From NCBI RefSeq assembly GCF_000380485.1, contig NZ_AQYG01000047.1:124001-188000 (forward strand): 64,000 nt of DNA, written 5' to 3'. Shown here one piece after another: positions 39,278-46,942 of the stretch (position 1 is its first letter; each line of letters begins with the position of its first letter). Source of the stretch: Jongsikchunia kroppenstedtii DSM 45133 (lineage in GTDB: Bacteria; Actinomycetota; Actinomycetes; Mycobacteriales; Mycobacteriaceae). Position numbers and translations under genes: made by a program. The notes below the pieces were generated by a model that was not told where the DNA came from, made no database searches, and saw only the letters and a list, made by a program, of their open reading frames with translations.

Positions 39278-40615
39278 TCAGCTGTTCAACAGGAAGTGCT
39301 CCAGCACGTTGGTGCCGAAGATCAAGGCGTCCACCGGGACCCGCTCGTCGACGCCGTGGAACAGGCCGGCGAAATCGAGGTCCGGCGGCAGCTGCAGCGG
39401 CGCGAATCCGAAGCAGCGAATTCCCAGCTTGGCGAACGCCTTTGCGTCGGTGCCACCGGATAGCATGTACGGCACGGTGCGGCCGTTCGGGTCATGCGCG
39501 AGCACTGCGGCGTTCATCGCGTCCACCAGGTCGCCGTCGAACGTCGTTTCGTACGAGTCGAGTTTGGTGACCCATTCGCGCGTCACCTGCGGCCCTATGA
39601 GGGCGTCCACCTCGGCCTCGAACGCCGCCTGTCGACCCGGCAGGACCCGGCAGTCGACGACCGCGGTGGCGGTCTGCGGGATCACATTCGCCTTGTAGCC
39701 AGCGTCGAGCATCGTCGGGTTGGCCGTGTCGCGCAGCGTCGCACCGATGATCCGGGCGATGCTGCCCAGCTTGTGCAGGGCGGTCTCCAGGTCGGGGCTG
39801 TCCGGTCGCAGCTCCAGTCCGGTCTCCTCGGAGACCGCGGCGAGGAACTGCCCGACCGATTCGGTCATCACGAGCGGGAACCGATGCCGGCCGAGTTTCG
39901 CGACCGCCTCCGCGAGGATCGTCACGGCGTTGTCGTCGTGCAGGAAGGAACCGTGACCGGCGTTCGCGGTCGCCGTGAGCTTCATCCAGGCGAGGCCCTT
40001 CTCGGCGGTCTCCACCAGGTACAAGCGGCGTGACGACCCATCGGGCCGGTCGACCGTCAGCGAGAATCCGCCGACCTCCCCGACGGCCTCGGTGACCCCC
40101 TCGAAAAGATCGGGCCGATGCTCGACCAGCCACTGCGATCCCCACTTGCCGCCGGCCTCCTCGTCGGCGAGGAAGGCGAACACGATGTCGCGCGGCGGCG
40201 TGGTTCCCTCGCGGCGGAACTGACGGGCCAGGGCGAGCGCCATGCCGCACATGTCCTTCATGTCGATGGCCCCGCGCCCCCACACGTATCCGTCTTTGAC
40301 GGCACCGGAGAACGGGTCGACGCTCCAATCGGACGCCTGCGCCGGGACCACGTCGAGGTGGGCGTGCAGCAGCAGTTTTCCGCGGCCGGCGTCGGCGCCG
40401 GGCAATGTCGCGAACACATTCGCCCGCCCCGGTTGACCTGACTCGATGTACTCGGTCTTATATCCGACTTCCTCGAGCTGTTGCTGCACCCAGCGGGCGC
40501 AGTCGGCCTCTCCGCGGGTGGTCTCTGGCTCGCCGGTGTTGGAGGTGTCGAACCGGATGAACCGGCTCACCAGATCGACGATTTCATCGGTTGCACGCGG
40601 TGCCGCAGACGTCAC
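39278..40615 (-). CDS. M20-family metallopeptidase
   Basis: The 445-aa protein is an M20/DapE-type di-zinc peptidase or deacylase (Rv2141c-like). Zinc ligands and catalytic residues are in LLHAHLDVVP, GRGAIDMKDMCG, FLADEEAGGKWGSQ and the C-terminal GLFHGVDERVPVDALIFG; the dimerisation lid lies at about residues 205-320. The substrate is unknown, probably a dipeptide or an N-acyl amino acid. The start is a GTG. It faces the lipase gene with a 34-nt gap. Confidence 0.88.
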   Translation of the reverse strand: MTSAAPRATDEIVDLVSRFIRFDTSNTGEPETTRGEADCARWVQQQLEEVGYKTEYIESGQPGRANVFATLPGADAGRGKLLLHAHLDVVPAQASDWSVDPFSGAVKDGYVWGRGAIDMKDMCGMALALARQFRREGTTPPRDIVFAFLADEEAGGKWGSQWLVEHRPDLFEGVTEAVGEVGGFSLTVDRPDGSSRRLYLVETAEKGLAWMKLTATANAGHGSFLHDDNAVTILAEAVAKLGRHRFPLVMTESVGQFLAAVSEETGLELRPDSPDLETALHKLGSIARIIGATLRDTANPTMLDAGYKANVIPQTATAVVDCRVLPGRQAAFEAEVDALIGPQVTREWVTKLDSYETTFDGDLVDAMNAAVLAHDPNGRTVPYMLSGGTDAKAFAKLGIRCFGFAPLQLPPDLDFAGLFHGVDERVPVDALIFGTNVLEHFLLNS

Positions 40616-40735
40616 CCCCCATTACTAGCACCGAATCGATTGCACCGATCAACCGAGCGGGATCAGGCGATTTGGGCGCGGCCACGACGTCGGCTAATGT
40701 TAGCCGTCGCTGGCCCTGGTTTCGGGGTCTCTCAA

Positions 40736-40821
40736 GTCCGGGTGGCGGAATGGCAGACGCGCTAGCTTGAGGTGCTAGTGCCCTATTAACGGGCGTGGGG
40801 GTTCAAGTCCCCCTCCGGACA
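40736..40821 (+). tRNA. tRNA-Leu (anticodon GAG)
   Basis: The 86-nt cloverleaf has the acceptor pairing GTCCGGG/TCCGGAC with discriminator A, a D-loop GGCGGAATGGCAGAC, an anticodon stem CTAGC/GCTAG around loop TTGAGGT (anticodon GAG at 40769-40771), a long variable arm typical of class II leucine tRNAs (TGCCCTATTAACGGGCGT), and a T-loop GGGGGTTCAAGTCCCCC. CCA is not encoded. The 120-nt gap upstream (40616-40735) has no gene and should hold the promoter. Confidence 0.95.
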
Positions 40822-40828
40822 CAGAATT

Positions 40829-40859
40829 CAGCCGCGACATCGACCCGATGTCGCGGCTG
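40829..40859 (+). terminator. Strong stem-loop after tRNA-Leu
   Basis: A perfect 14-bp inverted repeat, CAGCCGCGACATCG and CGATGTCGCGGCTG, encloses a 3-nt loop and starts 8 nt past the tRNA. A T5 run follows about 18 nt later. It is the longest perfect hairpin I saw in the window and fits transcription termination. The rest of the gap to 40960 holds no gene. Confidence 0.8.
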
Positions 40860-40960
40860 TCCTCGTTGATGCCCCGTTTTTCTGTCAGAAATCTCGCAGC
40901 AGCCGACGATAAATGTCGACTGATCGCCAATACCTGACTGCAATTCTGGGTCTTCCGACT

Positions 40961-41593
40961 TCACGATTCGGCCGAGACCCCGACCGGCTCTTTCGCATTC
41001 GCTTCGCCCGCGCCGGCCAGCTCGACATGCACGACAAGCAATGAACTGCCGAGCACCTGGACCTGGACGGCGTTGAATGCACGCAACGGATGCCATCTCG
41101 ACAGCCGCAGCTGCAGCGCGACCGGGTCGAGCTCCGGGTGCACGGATGCGATGCCGTCGACCCACCGAAACCGCAGGCCGACCCGCATCCGGACGCGAAC
41201 GCGCGGGTCACGCGTGATGTTGCGGACGTATCCGGCGCGCGGGCCATGCTCGGCGACGATCCAGAACACCGACCCCTGACGGCCGTTGCCCACCGGGGTC
41301 CGCCGAGGTTTTCCCGACCGCCGGCCCGTCGTCTCCAGCAGCGCGTAACCCAGCGGCATGAGACCCAGGTGCAGCAACAGACGCACCGGTGGATTGATCA
41401 GCCAGCGCTGCACGAAGCGGACCACCCGCGCCTTTCCAGCGGGAAAGGCCAACGTCACAACGATATTCATGGCGAGCACGGCCACGTAGGACCAGACGGT
41501 CGTCCGGCCGCTCCACCCGAACGCGACCTCGGCCAGCTGAATCGCGACCACGATGACCGATGCCACAAGCAATGCCATCACCGGCCGAACCAT
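40961..41593 (-). CDS. Ddn-like F420-dependent nitroreductase/quinone-reductase family protein
   Basis: The 210-aa protein starts with two hydrophobic segments (MALLVASVIVVAIQLAEVA and WSYVAVLAMNIVVTLAF), so it may be membrane-associated. The C-terminal split-barrel has the Ddn signature TTGRRSGKPRRTPVGNG, then AGYVRNITRDPRVRVRM, the likely F420-binding face. The reaction is presumably quinone or nitro reduction with F420H2. Start choice is uncertain (41611, 41593 or 41578); candidate palindromes overlap the first two, and the divergent TetR gene begins at 41632. Confidence 0.72.
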   Translation of the reverse strand: MVRPVMALLVASVIVVAIQLAEVAFGWSGRTTVWSYVAVLAMNIVVTLAFPAGKARVVRFVQRWLINPPVRLLLHLGLMPLGYALLETTGRRSGKPRRTPVGNGRQGSVFWIVAEHGPRAGYVRNITRDPRVRVRMRVGLRFRWVDGIASVHPELDPVALQLRLSRWHPLRAFNAVQVQVLGSSLLVVHVELAGAGEANAKEPVGVSAES

Positions 41594-41624
41594 ACGTTCG
41601 TATTGTCCCATACGTATGTATGGT
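41591..41624. promoter_or_regulatory. Two palindromes between the Ddn-like gene and tetR
   Basis: ATACG-TT-CGTAT at 41592-41603 and CCATAC-GTAT-GTATGG at 41608-41623 lie side by side in the short divergent gap. The second overlaps TATGGT (41619-41624), the likely tetR -10 box, 7 nt before its ATG. The layout is typical of a TetR operator repressing both directions. Confidence 0.6.
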
Positions 41625-41631
41625 AGGCCGC

Positions 41632-42195
41632 ATGGACGCGACGTCAACCCCCTCGGCACCGGCGGCTCGACTCATCGACACGGTCTGCTCGCTGATCGCG
41701 ACCAACGGACTGGACGGCGCGACGGTCCGGGAGGTCGCCGCGGCCGCCGGGGTATCCATCGGGGCCGTGCAGCATCATTTCCACACCAAGGACGACATGC
41801 TCGAGGCCGCCTTCCGACACGTCGTCGACACGACCGCAGAACGCGTCGCGAAGGTTCCCTTCGGCCCCGACGTCCGCCGGAATCTCGGGCTGGTGATGCG
41901 CGAACTGCTGCCCCTCGACGAGACTCGGCTCCGCGAGGCAAAGGTCTACGTCGCCTTCGCATCCCGTGCCATCACGTCCCCCCGGCTCGCGGTCGTGCAG
42001 CGCAGCACTCTGGACATGATCATCGAACAGGTCGCGGTGCCATTCCACGGCGCCGATCCGCGGCGAGAGGCCGAACTGCTGCTGGCCGTCGCCGACGGGC
42101 TGACGTTCGACGCGGTCACCCGCGGCGAGCTGCCCGACCCCGAGCACCTCGAAACACTGCTCGACGCCTACCTGGAGCGTGTCCTGCCTGCCTGA
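41632..42195 (+). CDS. TetR-family regulator
   Basis: The 187-aa protein has a TetR helix-turn-helix (LIDTVCSLIATNGLDGATVR and VAAAAGVSIGAVQHHFHTK) and a C-terminal domain with a Leu/Glu-rich helix. It probably represses its own gene and the divergent Ddn-like gene through the adjoining palindromes. The ATG at 41632 follows TATGGT by 7 nt; 41620 is an alternative. The inducer is unknown. The 80-nt gap after it (42196-42275) is a convergent junction without features. Confidence 0.85.
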   Translation: MDATSTPSAPAARLIDTVCSLIATNGLDGATVREVAAAAGVSIGAVQHHFHTKDDMLEAAFRHVVDTTAERVAKVPFGPDVRRNLGLVMRELLPLDETRLREAKVYVAFASRAITSPRLAVVQRSTLDMIIEQVAVPFHGADPRREAELLLAVADGLTFDAVTRGELPDPEHLETLLDAYLERVLPA

Positions 42196-42275
42196 CGGCG
42201 GGAGACGGAACATCCCGATCTCGCCCGGGCCCGCTTGTCACGCTATGGCCGACGGTTGCGATCTACCATGCGCCT

Positions 42276-43523
42276 TCATGAGTCGGACAAGTCGCTGGAC
42301 CGCGCCGCGCCGAGCAGTAGCCGCGATGAGGCCAGGATCCCGATCATTGCTGCGACACCAAAGGCCAGAAGAGCGGTGCGCGGGCTGATGTACTCAAGCG
42401 CGATGCCTACCGCGATTGCGGGGAGCGAAAGACCGACATAGCCCGCGAGGAAGAACCCGGCGAGGCTCTCGCCGAGTTTGTCGGCAGGTGAAATCGCCAC
42501 CACCATGCTGAGTGTGCCCTTGAACAAGGCTGACGCGCCTGCACCGACCACGCCGCCGCCGGCGAGGAACAGGCCGAGGCTCGGGGTCGGCAGCCAGGCG
42601 GCGACTACGACGAGGGCAACACCGATGATGTCGAGCACCACGCCGGCCGCCAGGAGTCGCCGGGCGGGCCACGCACTGGTCGCGACCAAGAACGCGACTC
42701 CCACCCCGATCACGATGAAGATCGACAGCCCTGCCATCGCCAGCGACGTGTCGTGGATGACCTCGGCCAGAAACGTGCCGGTGAGCGCGATCAAGACGGC
42801 CATGCCGGCATAGGCGACGAACACCACCAGCAACCCTGCGAAATATTCAGCCCGAGCAGCATGCGGCAACGAAACCCGCTGGGGTCGATATGTCGGCAGT
42901 GGCCGCCGTCGCTGACGAGTTTCCGGTGCAGCGAGCAATGCGACGGCGCCGACCACCAGAGCGATCAGGAGTACCACGTAAGGCAGAACCAGCGGGTGCG
43001 GCTCATACTCCGCCAACAGCCCCGCGACCAGCGCGCCGACCCCCAGTCCGCCGAGATTGGCAATCGTGGCAGTCAATTGCGGTCGGCGCGCGGTGACCTC
43101 CTCTGGCCGGTGTGCGTGGTGCAGTTCGGTGAGGTACGCGGTGGCCGTGGAGACCGTCAAACCGACCGACATTCCGCAGAGCACCCGAGCGACGAACAAG
43201 CCGGGCAGGGCGGGCCAGGCGATAAACATCGCGGCACTCACGAGCGCGAGCGTCACCGCCCCCAGCAGGTGAACACGCCTGCCGTGGACATCCGACAGGT
43301 GGCTGGCGAAGAACAGGCTGACTATCACGCCGACGGCGTATGCGGCGTAGATCATCGTGATCATCAGCGACGAGAAATGGTCCCGCTCGGCGTAGAGGAC
43401 ATACAACGGGCTCGGAACCGTGGAAAAGGCCAGAACGGTCAGGAATACCCACGCCGCTGCCCAGAAGCCGAAGTGGTGATGGCGGCGTGAGGTCGCCGGT
43501 TCGATTGCTGTCATAACGCTCAT
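42276..43523 (-). CDS. Major facilitator superfamily transporter
   Basis: The 415-aa protein has about 12 hydrophobic segments and the MFS loop 2-3 signature ASHLSDVHGRRVHLLG. The second half begins after a loop rich in Arg and Gln (PETRQRRRPLPTYRPQRVS). It probably exports or imports a small molecule by proton exchange; nothing identifies the substrate. It is divergent from an AraC regulator that probably controls it. Confidence 0.85.
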   Translation of the reverse strand: MSVMTAIEPATSRRHHHFGFWAAAWVFLTVLAFSTVPSPLYVLYAERDHFSSLMITMIYAAYAVGVIVSLFFASHLSDVHGRRVHLLGAVTLALVSAAMFIAWPALPGLFVARVLCGMSVGLTVSTATAYLTELHHAHRPEEVTARRPQLTATIANLGGLGVGALVAGLLAEYEPHPLVLPYVVLLIALVVGAVALLAAPETRQRRRPLPTYRPQRVSLPHAARAEYFAGLLVVFVAYAGMAVLIALTGTFLAEVIHDTSLAMAGLSIFIVIGVGVAFLVATSAWPARRLLAAGVVLDIIGVALVVVAAWLPTPSLGLFLAGGGVVGAGASALFKGTLSMVVAISPADKLGESLAGFFLAGYVGLSLPAIAVGIALEYISPRTALLAFGVAAMIGILASSRLLLGAARSSDLSDS

Positions 43524-43535
43524 GCAATTGAGAAT

Positions 43536-43569
43536 GGCCGGTTTCGCTCCGGCCTACATCCGGTAGAGT
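43536..43569. promoter_or_regulatory. Inverted repeat and -10 box between the MFS gene and araC
   Basis: GGCCGG-TTTCGCT-CCGGCC (43536-43554) sits in the 54-nt divergent gap, followed by TAGAGT (43564-43569) 8 nt before the AraC-type ATG. The repeat covers the -35 region, so it is a candidate regulator site. Confidence 0.4.
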
Positions 43570-43577
43570 GCCAAGTT

Positions 43578-44354
43578 ATGCCGGAAACGGGCCACATTCT
43601 CCACGACGGGCCCGACCTACGCTCCGGGCGTCTGCCACTCCTCCACGGAGAGCATGTCCCCGTCCACCAGCATCGCCTGGGCCACATCGTGTACCCGGCG
43701 ACCGGGGTGTTGTCGATCACGACCGGGGCGGGCACCTGGATAGCTCCGGCGACGCGACTGGCCTGGACGCCGGGCGGCTTCGAGCACCATCACCGCGCTT
43801 ACGGCGACACCGACATGCGCGTCTTCTTCCTGCCGGTCAGGCTCGCCGCTCAACTCCCCGATCACCCAGGGGTCTTCGCCGTCTCTCCCCTGGTACGCGA
43901 GGTCATTCTCGCCCTGACCGACGACGCCGCACCCCGGTCACAGGCGGCCCGAACCCGGCTGCAGACCGTGATCATCGACGAACTGGTGCCGATCTCCGAA
44001 GAACCACTCCACTTGCCCGAACCACACGACGATCGGCTCCGCAACCTCAGTGCGCTCCTCCATGACGATCCCGCCAACAACGCCACGTTGACGGAACTCG
44101 GTGCCCACGTCGGCGCCGGTAAGCGCACGCTCACCCGCCTCTTCCACGACGAACTCGGCATGAGTTTCCGCCAATGGCGCACCCAGCTACGCCTTCACCA
44201 CGCCCTCACTCTCCTCGCCGCCGGACACACCGTCACCCACACAGCAGCAGCCTGCGGGTGGGCCAATCCGACCAGCTTCATCGAGGCATTCACAGCCGCC
44301 CTCGGAGAATCCCCATCCCGGTATCGCCACGATCCATCACGCGCGCGACGATGA
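43578..44354 (+). CDS. AraC-family transcriptional regulator
   Basis: The 258-aa protein has an N-terminal cupin-like sensor domain (PVHQHRLGHIVYPATGVLSI) and two C-terminal helix-turn-helices (NATLTELGAHVGAGKRTLTR and VTHTAAACGWANPTSFIEAF), ending in the AraC tail GESPSRYRH. Its inducer is unknown; control of the divergent MFS transporter is the likely role. No Shine-Dalgarno sequence is present. Confidence 0.88.
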   Translation: MPETGHILHDGPDLRSGRLPLLHGEHVPVHQHRLGHIVYPATGVLSITTGAGTWIAPATRLAWTPGGFEHHHRAYGDTDMRVFFLPVRLAAQLPDHPGVFAVSPLVREVILALTDDAAPRSQAARTRLQTVIIDELVPISEEPLHLPEPHDDRLRNLSALLHDDPANNATLTELGAHVGAGKRTLTRLFHDELGMSFRQWRTQLRLHHALTLLAAGHTVTHTAAACGWANPTSFIEAFTAALGESPSRYRHDPSRARR

Positions 44355-44360
44355 CGTCTT

Positions 44361-44390
44361 TTGTGCAGGTCATCACCGATTTCGTAGACT
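44361..44390 (+). promoter_or_regulatory. Promoter of the zinc-ribbon SDR gene
   Basis: TTGTGC at 44361-44366 and TAGACT at 44385-44390 are separated by 18 nt, and the GTG start follows 7 nt later. This is the most complete leaderless promoter I can see in the window. Confidence 0.5.
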
Positions 44391-44397
44391 GTCACCC

Positions 44398-45822
44398 GTG
44401 ACTGACGGGATAACTCGGGACGACCTGGCGACGCTGCACCGGGTCCTGGACCAGGCCGCCGCGCTGCCACTCGATCATCCCGACTCGGTCGCCGTGCAGC
44501 GCGCGGTCGGCCACATGTTCAAGAAGGCCAAGCGCACGCGCCGCAAGGAGAAGAAGCAGGCGCAGATGGACGCCGATCGCGCCGTCCTGGAGGCGACCGC
44601 CACCGGGTCAGCCGGGCGGATCGACGACGAGACCGCCGGCATTCCGCTGCAGGGCGGTCCCGGCGACACCGTCGGGACCCTCGTACGACCGCAGAGCTGC
44701 TACATCTGCAAGCAGTCGTACACCGAGATCGACTCGTTCCATCATCAGCTGTGCCCGACCTGTGCCGCCGACAACCGCAGTCGCCGTGATCAGCACGTCG
44801 ACCTCACCGGCCGGCGCGCGCTGCTGACCGGCGGCCGCGCCAAGATCGGGATGTACATCGCGCTCATGCTGCTGCGTGACGGCGCCGAGCTGATCATCAC
44901 CACCCGGTTCCCCAAAGACGCGGCCCGCCGCTTTGCCGCACTCCCGGATTCGGACGACTGGCTGCATCGGCTCCGGATCGTCGGTATCGATCTGCGCGAC
45001 CCGGCGCAGGTGGTCGCACTGGCCGAGGATGTCGCCGCGCAGGGCCCGCTGGACATCCTCATCAACAACGCCGCCCAGACGGTACGACGCTCCCCCGGCG
45101 CCTACTCCGCGCTCGTAGACGCCGAGTCCGCCGCCTTGAGCGGCAACGCGGCCGAGGTGCCGATGTTGACCCTGGGCGACGCATCCGAACTGCATCCTTA
45201 CGCGCTGGCCGGCGGCGCCAGCAGCGAGGCCGCAGCGCAGTCGCTCGTGCAGCTGGCGATGACCGCGGGTTCGGCGACGCCGCAGCGGATCTCCGATGGT
45301 GTCGCGATCGACGCGGGCGGTCTGCTCCCCGACCTGGTGGACACCAACAGCTGGGTGCAGACGGTCGATCAGGTCGATCCGCTGGAGCTGCTCGAGGTGC
45401 AGCTGTGCAACAGCGTCGCGCCGTTCATCCTGGTATCGCGGCTGCGGCCGGCACTGCGAGCGTCGCCCGCGCACCGCAAGTACGTGGTGAATGTGTCTGC
45501 GATGGAAGGGATCTTCTCGCGCGGCTACAAGGGTGCCGGCCATCCCCATACGAACATGGCCAAGGCCGCGCTCAACATGCTGACCCGCACCAGCGCCGGT
45601 GAGATGTTCGATGAGGGCATCCTGATGACGGCCGTCGACACCGGCTGGATCACCGACGAGCGCCCGCATACCAGCAAGGTGCGGCTGGCCGCCGACGGCT
45701 TTCGGGCGCCGCTCGACCTAGTCGACGGCGCCGCCCGGGTGTACGACCCGATCGTGCAGGGCGAGAACGGAATCGACCTGTACGGCTGCTTCCTGAAAGA
45801 CTTCCAACGCTATCCGTGGTGA
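44398..45822 (+). CDS. SDR-family protein with N-terminal zinc ribbon
   Basis: The 474-aa protein combines an N-terminal helical, Lys-rich region (about 1-95), a zinc ribbon with Cys101, Cys104, Cys119 and Cys122 (CYICKQ...CPTC) and an SDR Rossmann domain (RRALLTGGRAKIGMYIA, about 139 onward; LDILINNAAQTVRRSP). The usual YxxxK site reads TNMAK, so the catalytic tyrosine appears to be replaced by threonine. I recall similar proteins in other bacteria and eukaryotes, but no known substrate. The GTG start has a good upstream promoter. Confidence 0.75.
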   Translation: MTDGITRDDLATLHRVLDQAAALPLDHPDSVAVQRAVGHMFKKAKRTRRKEKKQAQMDADRAVLEATATGSAGRIDDETAGIPLQGGPGDTVGTLVRPQSCYICKQSYTEIDSFHHQLCPTCAADNRSRRDQHVDLTGRRALLTGGRAKIGMYIALMLLRDGAELIITTRFPKDAARRFAALPDSDDWLHRLRIVGIDLRDPAQVVALAEDVAAQGPLDILINNAAQTVRRSPGAYSALVDAESAALSGNAAEVPMLTLGDASELHPYALAGGASSEAAAQSLVQLAMTAGSATPQRISDGVAIDAGGLLPDLVDTNSWVQTVDQVDPLELLEVQLCNSVAPFILVSRLRPALRASPAHRKYVVNVSAMEGIFSRGYKGAGHPHTNMAKAALNMLTRTSAGEMFDEGILMTAVDTGWITDERPHTSKVRLAADGFRAPLDLVDGAARVYDPIVQGENGIDLYGCFLKDFQRYPW

Positions 45823-45872
45823 CGGCCACGGGGCGACATGGTGAGATGAGTCGCGCGACGAAGGAGATCTCG

Positions 45873-46928
45873 ATGCCGCTGCCCGACCGAACCGCCACGG
45901 CGCTGAACCAGGCCGAGGCACTGTGGATCGATGCACTGCGCCAGGTTGACCCGGCGACCTACGCCCGTCCCAGCGGCTGCGGCGACTGGTCGATCGCCGA
46001 TCTGATCAACCACGTCACGGGTGGCGGCGAGCGGTACACGATGCTGTTGCGCGGCGCGTCGGCCGAACAGACCGCCGCCACCAGAGGCAACGACTATCTC
46101 GGCGATGATGCCCTCGCCGAATTCCGCCGGCACGAGGACGCATTCCGCGCGGCCGCCGATACCGTCGACCTTGCGGCTCCGGTGGATCACCGCGTGGCAC
46201 CGCGGCCCGGAACCGATCTGGTCGCCATGCGGGTCATGGAGCTGGCGCTGCATGGCCACGATCTCTGTGTCGCGACCGCGCAACGCTGGAACCCATCGCC
46301 GGCCATCACCCAGTTCCTGTTGGATGAAATCCCGGCCACACTCGCCGAACTGCGCCGGGCCGGAATGATCGATCCGGCGGTCGAGATCTCAGGCGGTTCG
46401 CCCGCCGACCGGCTTCTTGCGCTCGCCGGTCGCCGGCCCGGCACCGCCACGGCCTCCAATGATCCACTTGCCCAGGCATTTCTGGCCAAGACGACCGAGT
46501 GCTTCACGAGGATGACCGAGATCCTCACTACACTCGGCGACGAACTCGCCAACCGGCGGCCCGACCTGCCGGGCGCCAACAGCTGCTACGCGATCGCGAA
46601 TCATTGCATCGGCGTCGTCGACTACTGGGCCGGTTCGTTCATTGCCGGGCAACGCATTCCGCGCGATCGCGATGCCGAGTTCACCGCCACAGGAACGGTG
46701 CCCGACATCGTCGACCGACTGGCTGAGCTCCAGCGCCGCCTGCCGGCCTGGGCCGATATCGCCGTCACCGAGGGCATCCGGGACCGAGACGTCGCGGACG
46801 GTGCGAAGGGCGGTACCACGCGGGTCGAGGTGCTCGCGACCGCGACGCCGCAATGGGCCTGCTGCACATCCTGCAGGACATCGCCCAGCACACCGGCCAC
46901 ATGGAGATCACGCGCGACCTCTTTTTGA
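45873..46928 (+). CDS. Tandem DinB-superfamily protein (maleylpyruvate isomerase-type + mycothiol-transferase-type), frameshifted at 3' end
   Basis: The frame gives 351 aa from the ATG at 45873 (AAGGAG 6 nt upstream). The N-terminal half is a TIGR03086/MDMPI-type mycothiol-dependent domain (GDWSIADLINHVTGG; metal residues in ELALHGHDLC; ends LLALAGRRPG). The C-terminal half resembles DUF664/DinB mycothiol transferases (SCYAIANHCIGVVDYWAG). The last 19 codons (after TPQWA) are out of frame: one missing C near 46859 would restore LLHILQDIAQHTGHMEITRD to a stop at 46942, including the metal histidine. Either a sequencing error or a real frameshift. Confidence 0.8.
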   Translation: MPLPDRTATALNQAEALWIDALRQVDPATYARPSGCGDWSIADLINHVTGGGERYTMLLRGASAEQTAATRGNDYLGDDALAEFRRHEDAFRAAADTVDLAAPVDHRVAPRPGTDLVAMRVMELALHGHDLCVATAQRWNPSPAITQFLLDEIPATLAELRRAGMIDPAVEISGGSPADRLLALAGRRPGTATASNDPLAQAFLAKTTECFTRMTEILTTLGDELANRRPDLPGANSCYAIANHCIGVVDYWAGSFIAGQRIPRDRDAEFTATGTVPDIVDRLAELQRRLPAWADIAVTEGIRDRDVADGAKGGTTRVEVLATATPQWACCTSCRTSPSTPATWRSRATSF

Positions 46929-46942
46929 AAGGACCCCGATGA
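46862..46942 (+). other. Displaced C-terminus of the DinB fusion (other frame)
   Basis: Twenty-six codons in the next frame read LHILQDIAQHTGHMEITRDL and onward, ending in a TGA that overlaps the next gene's ATG as ATGA. This is the normal DinB C-terminal helix, so the original stop was here. Confidence 0.75.
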
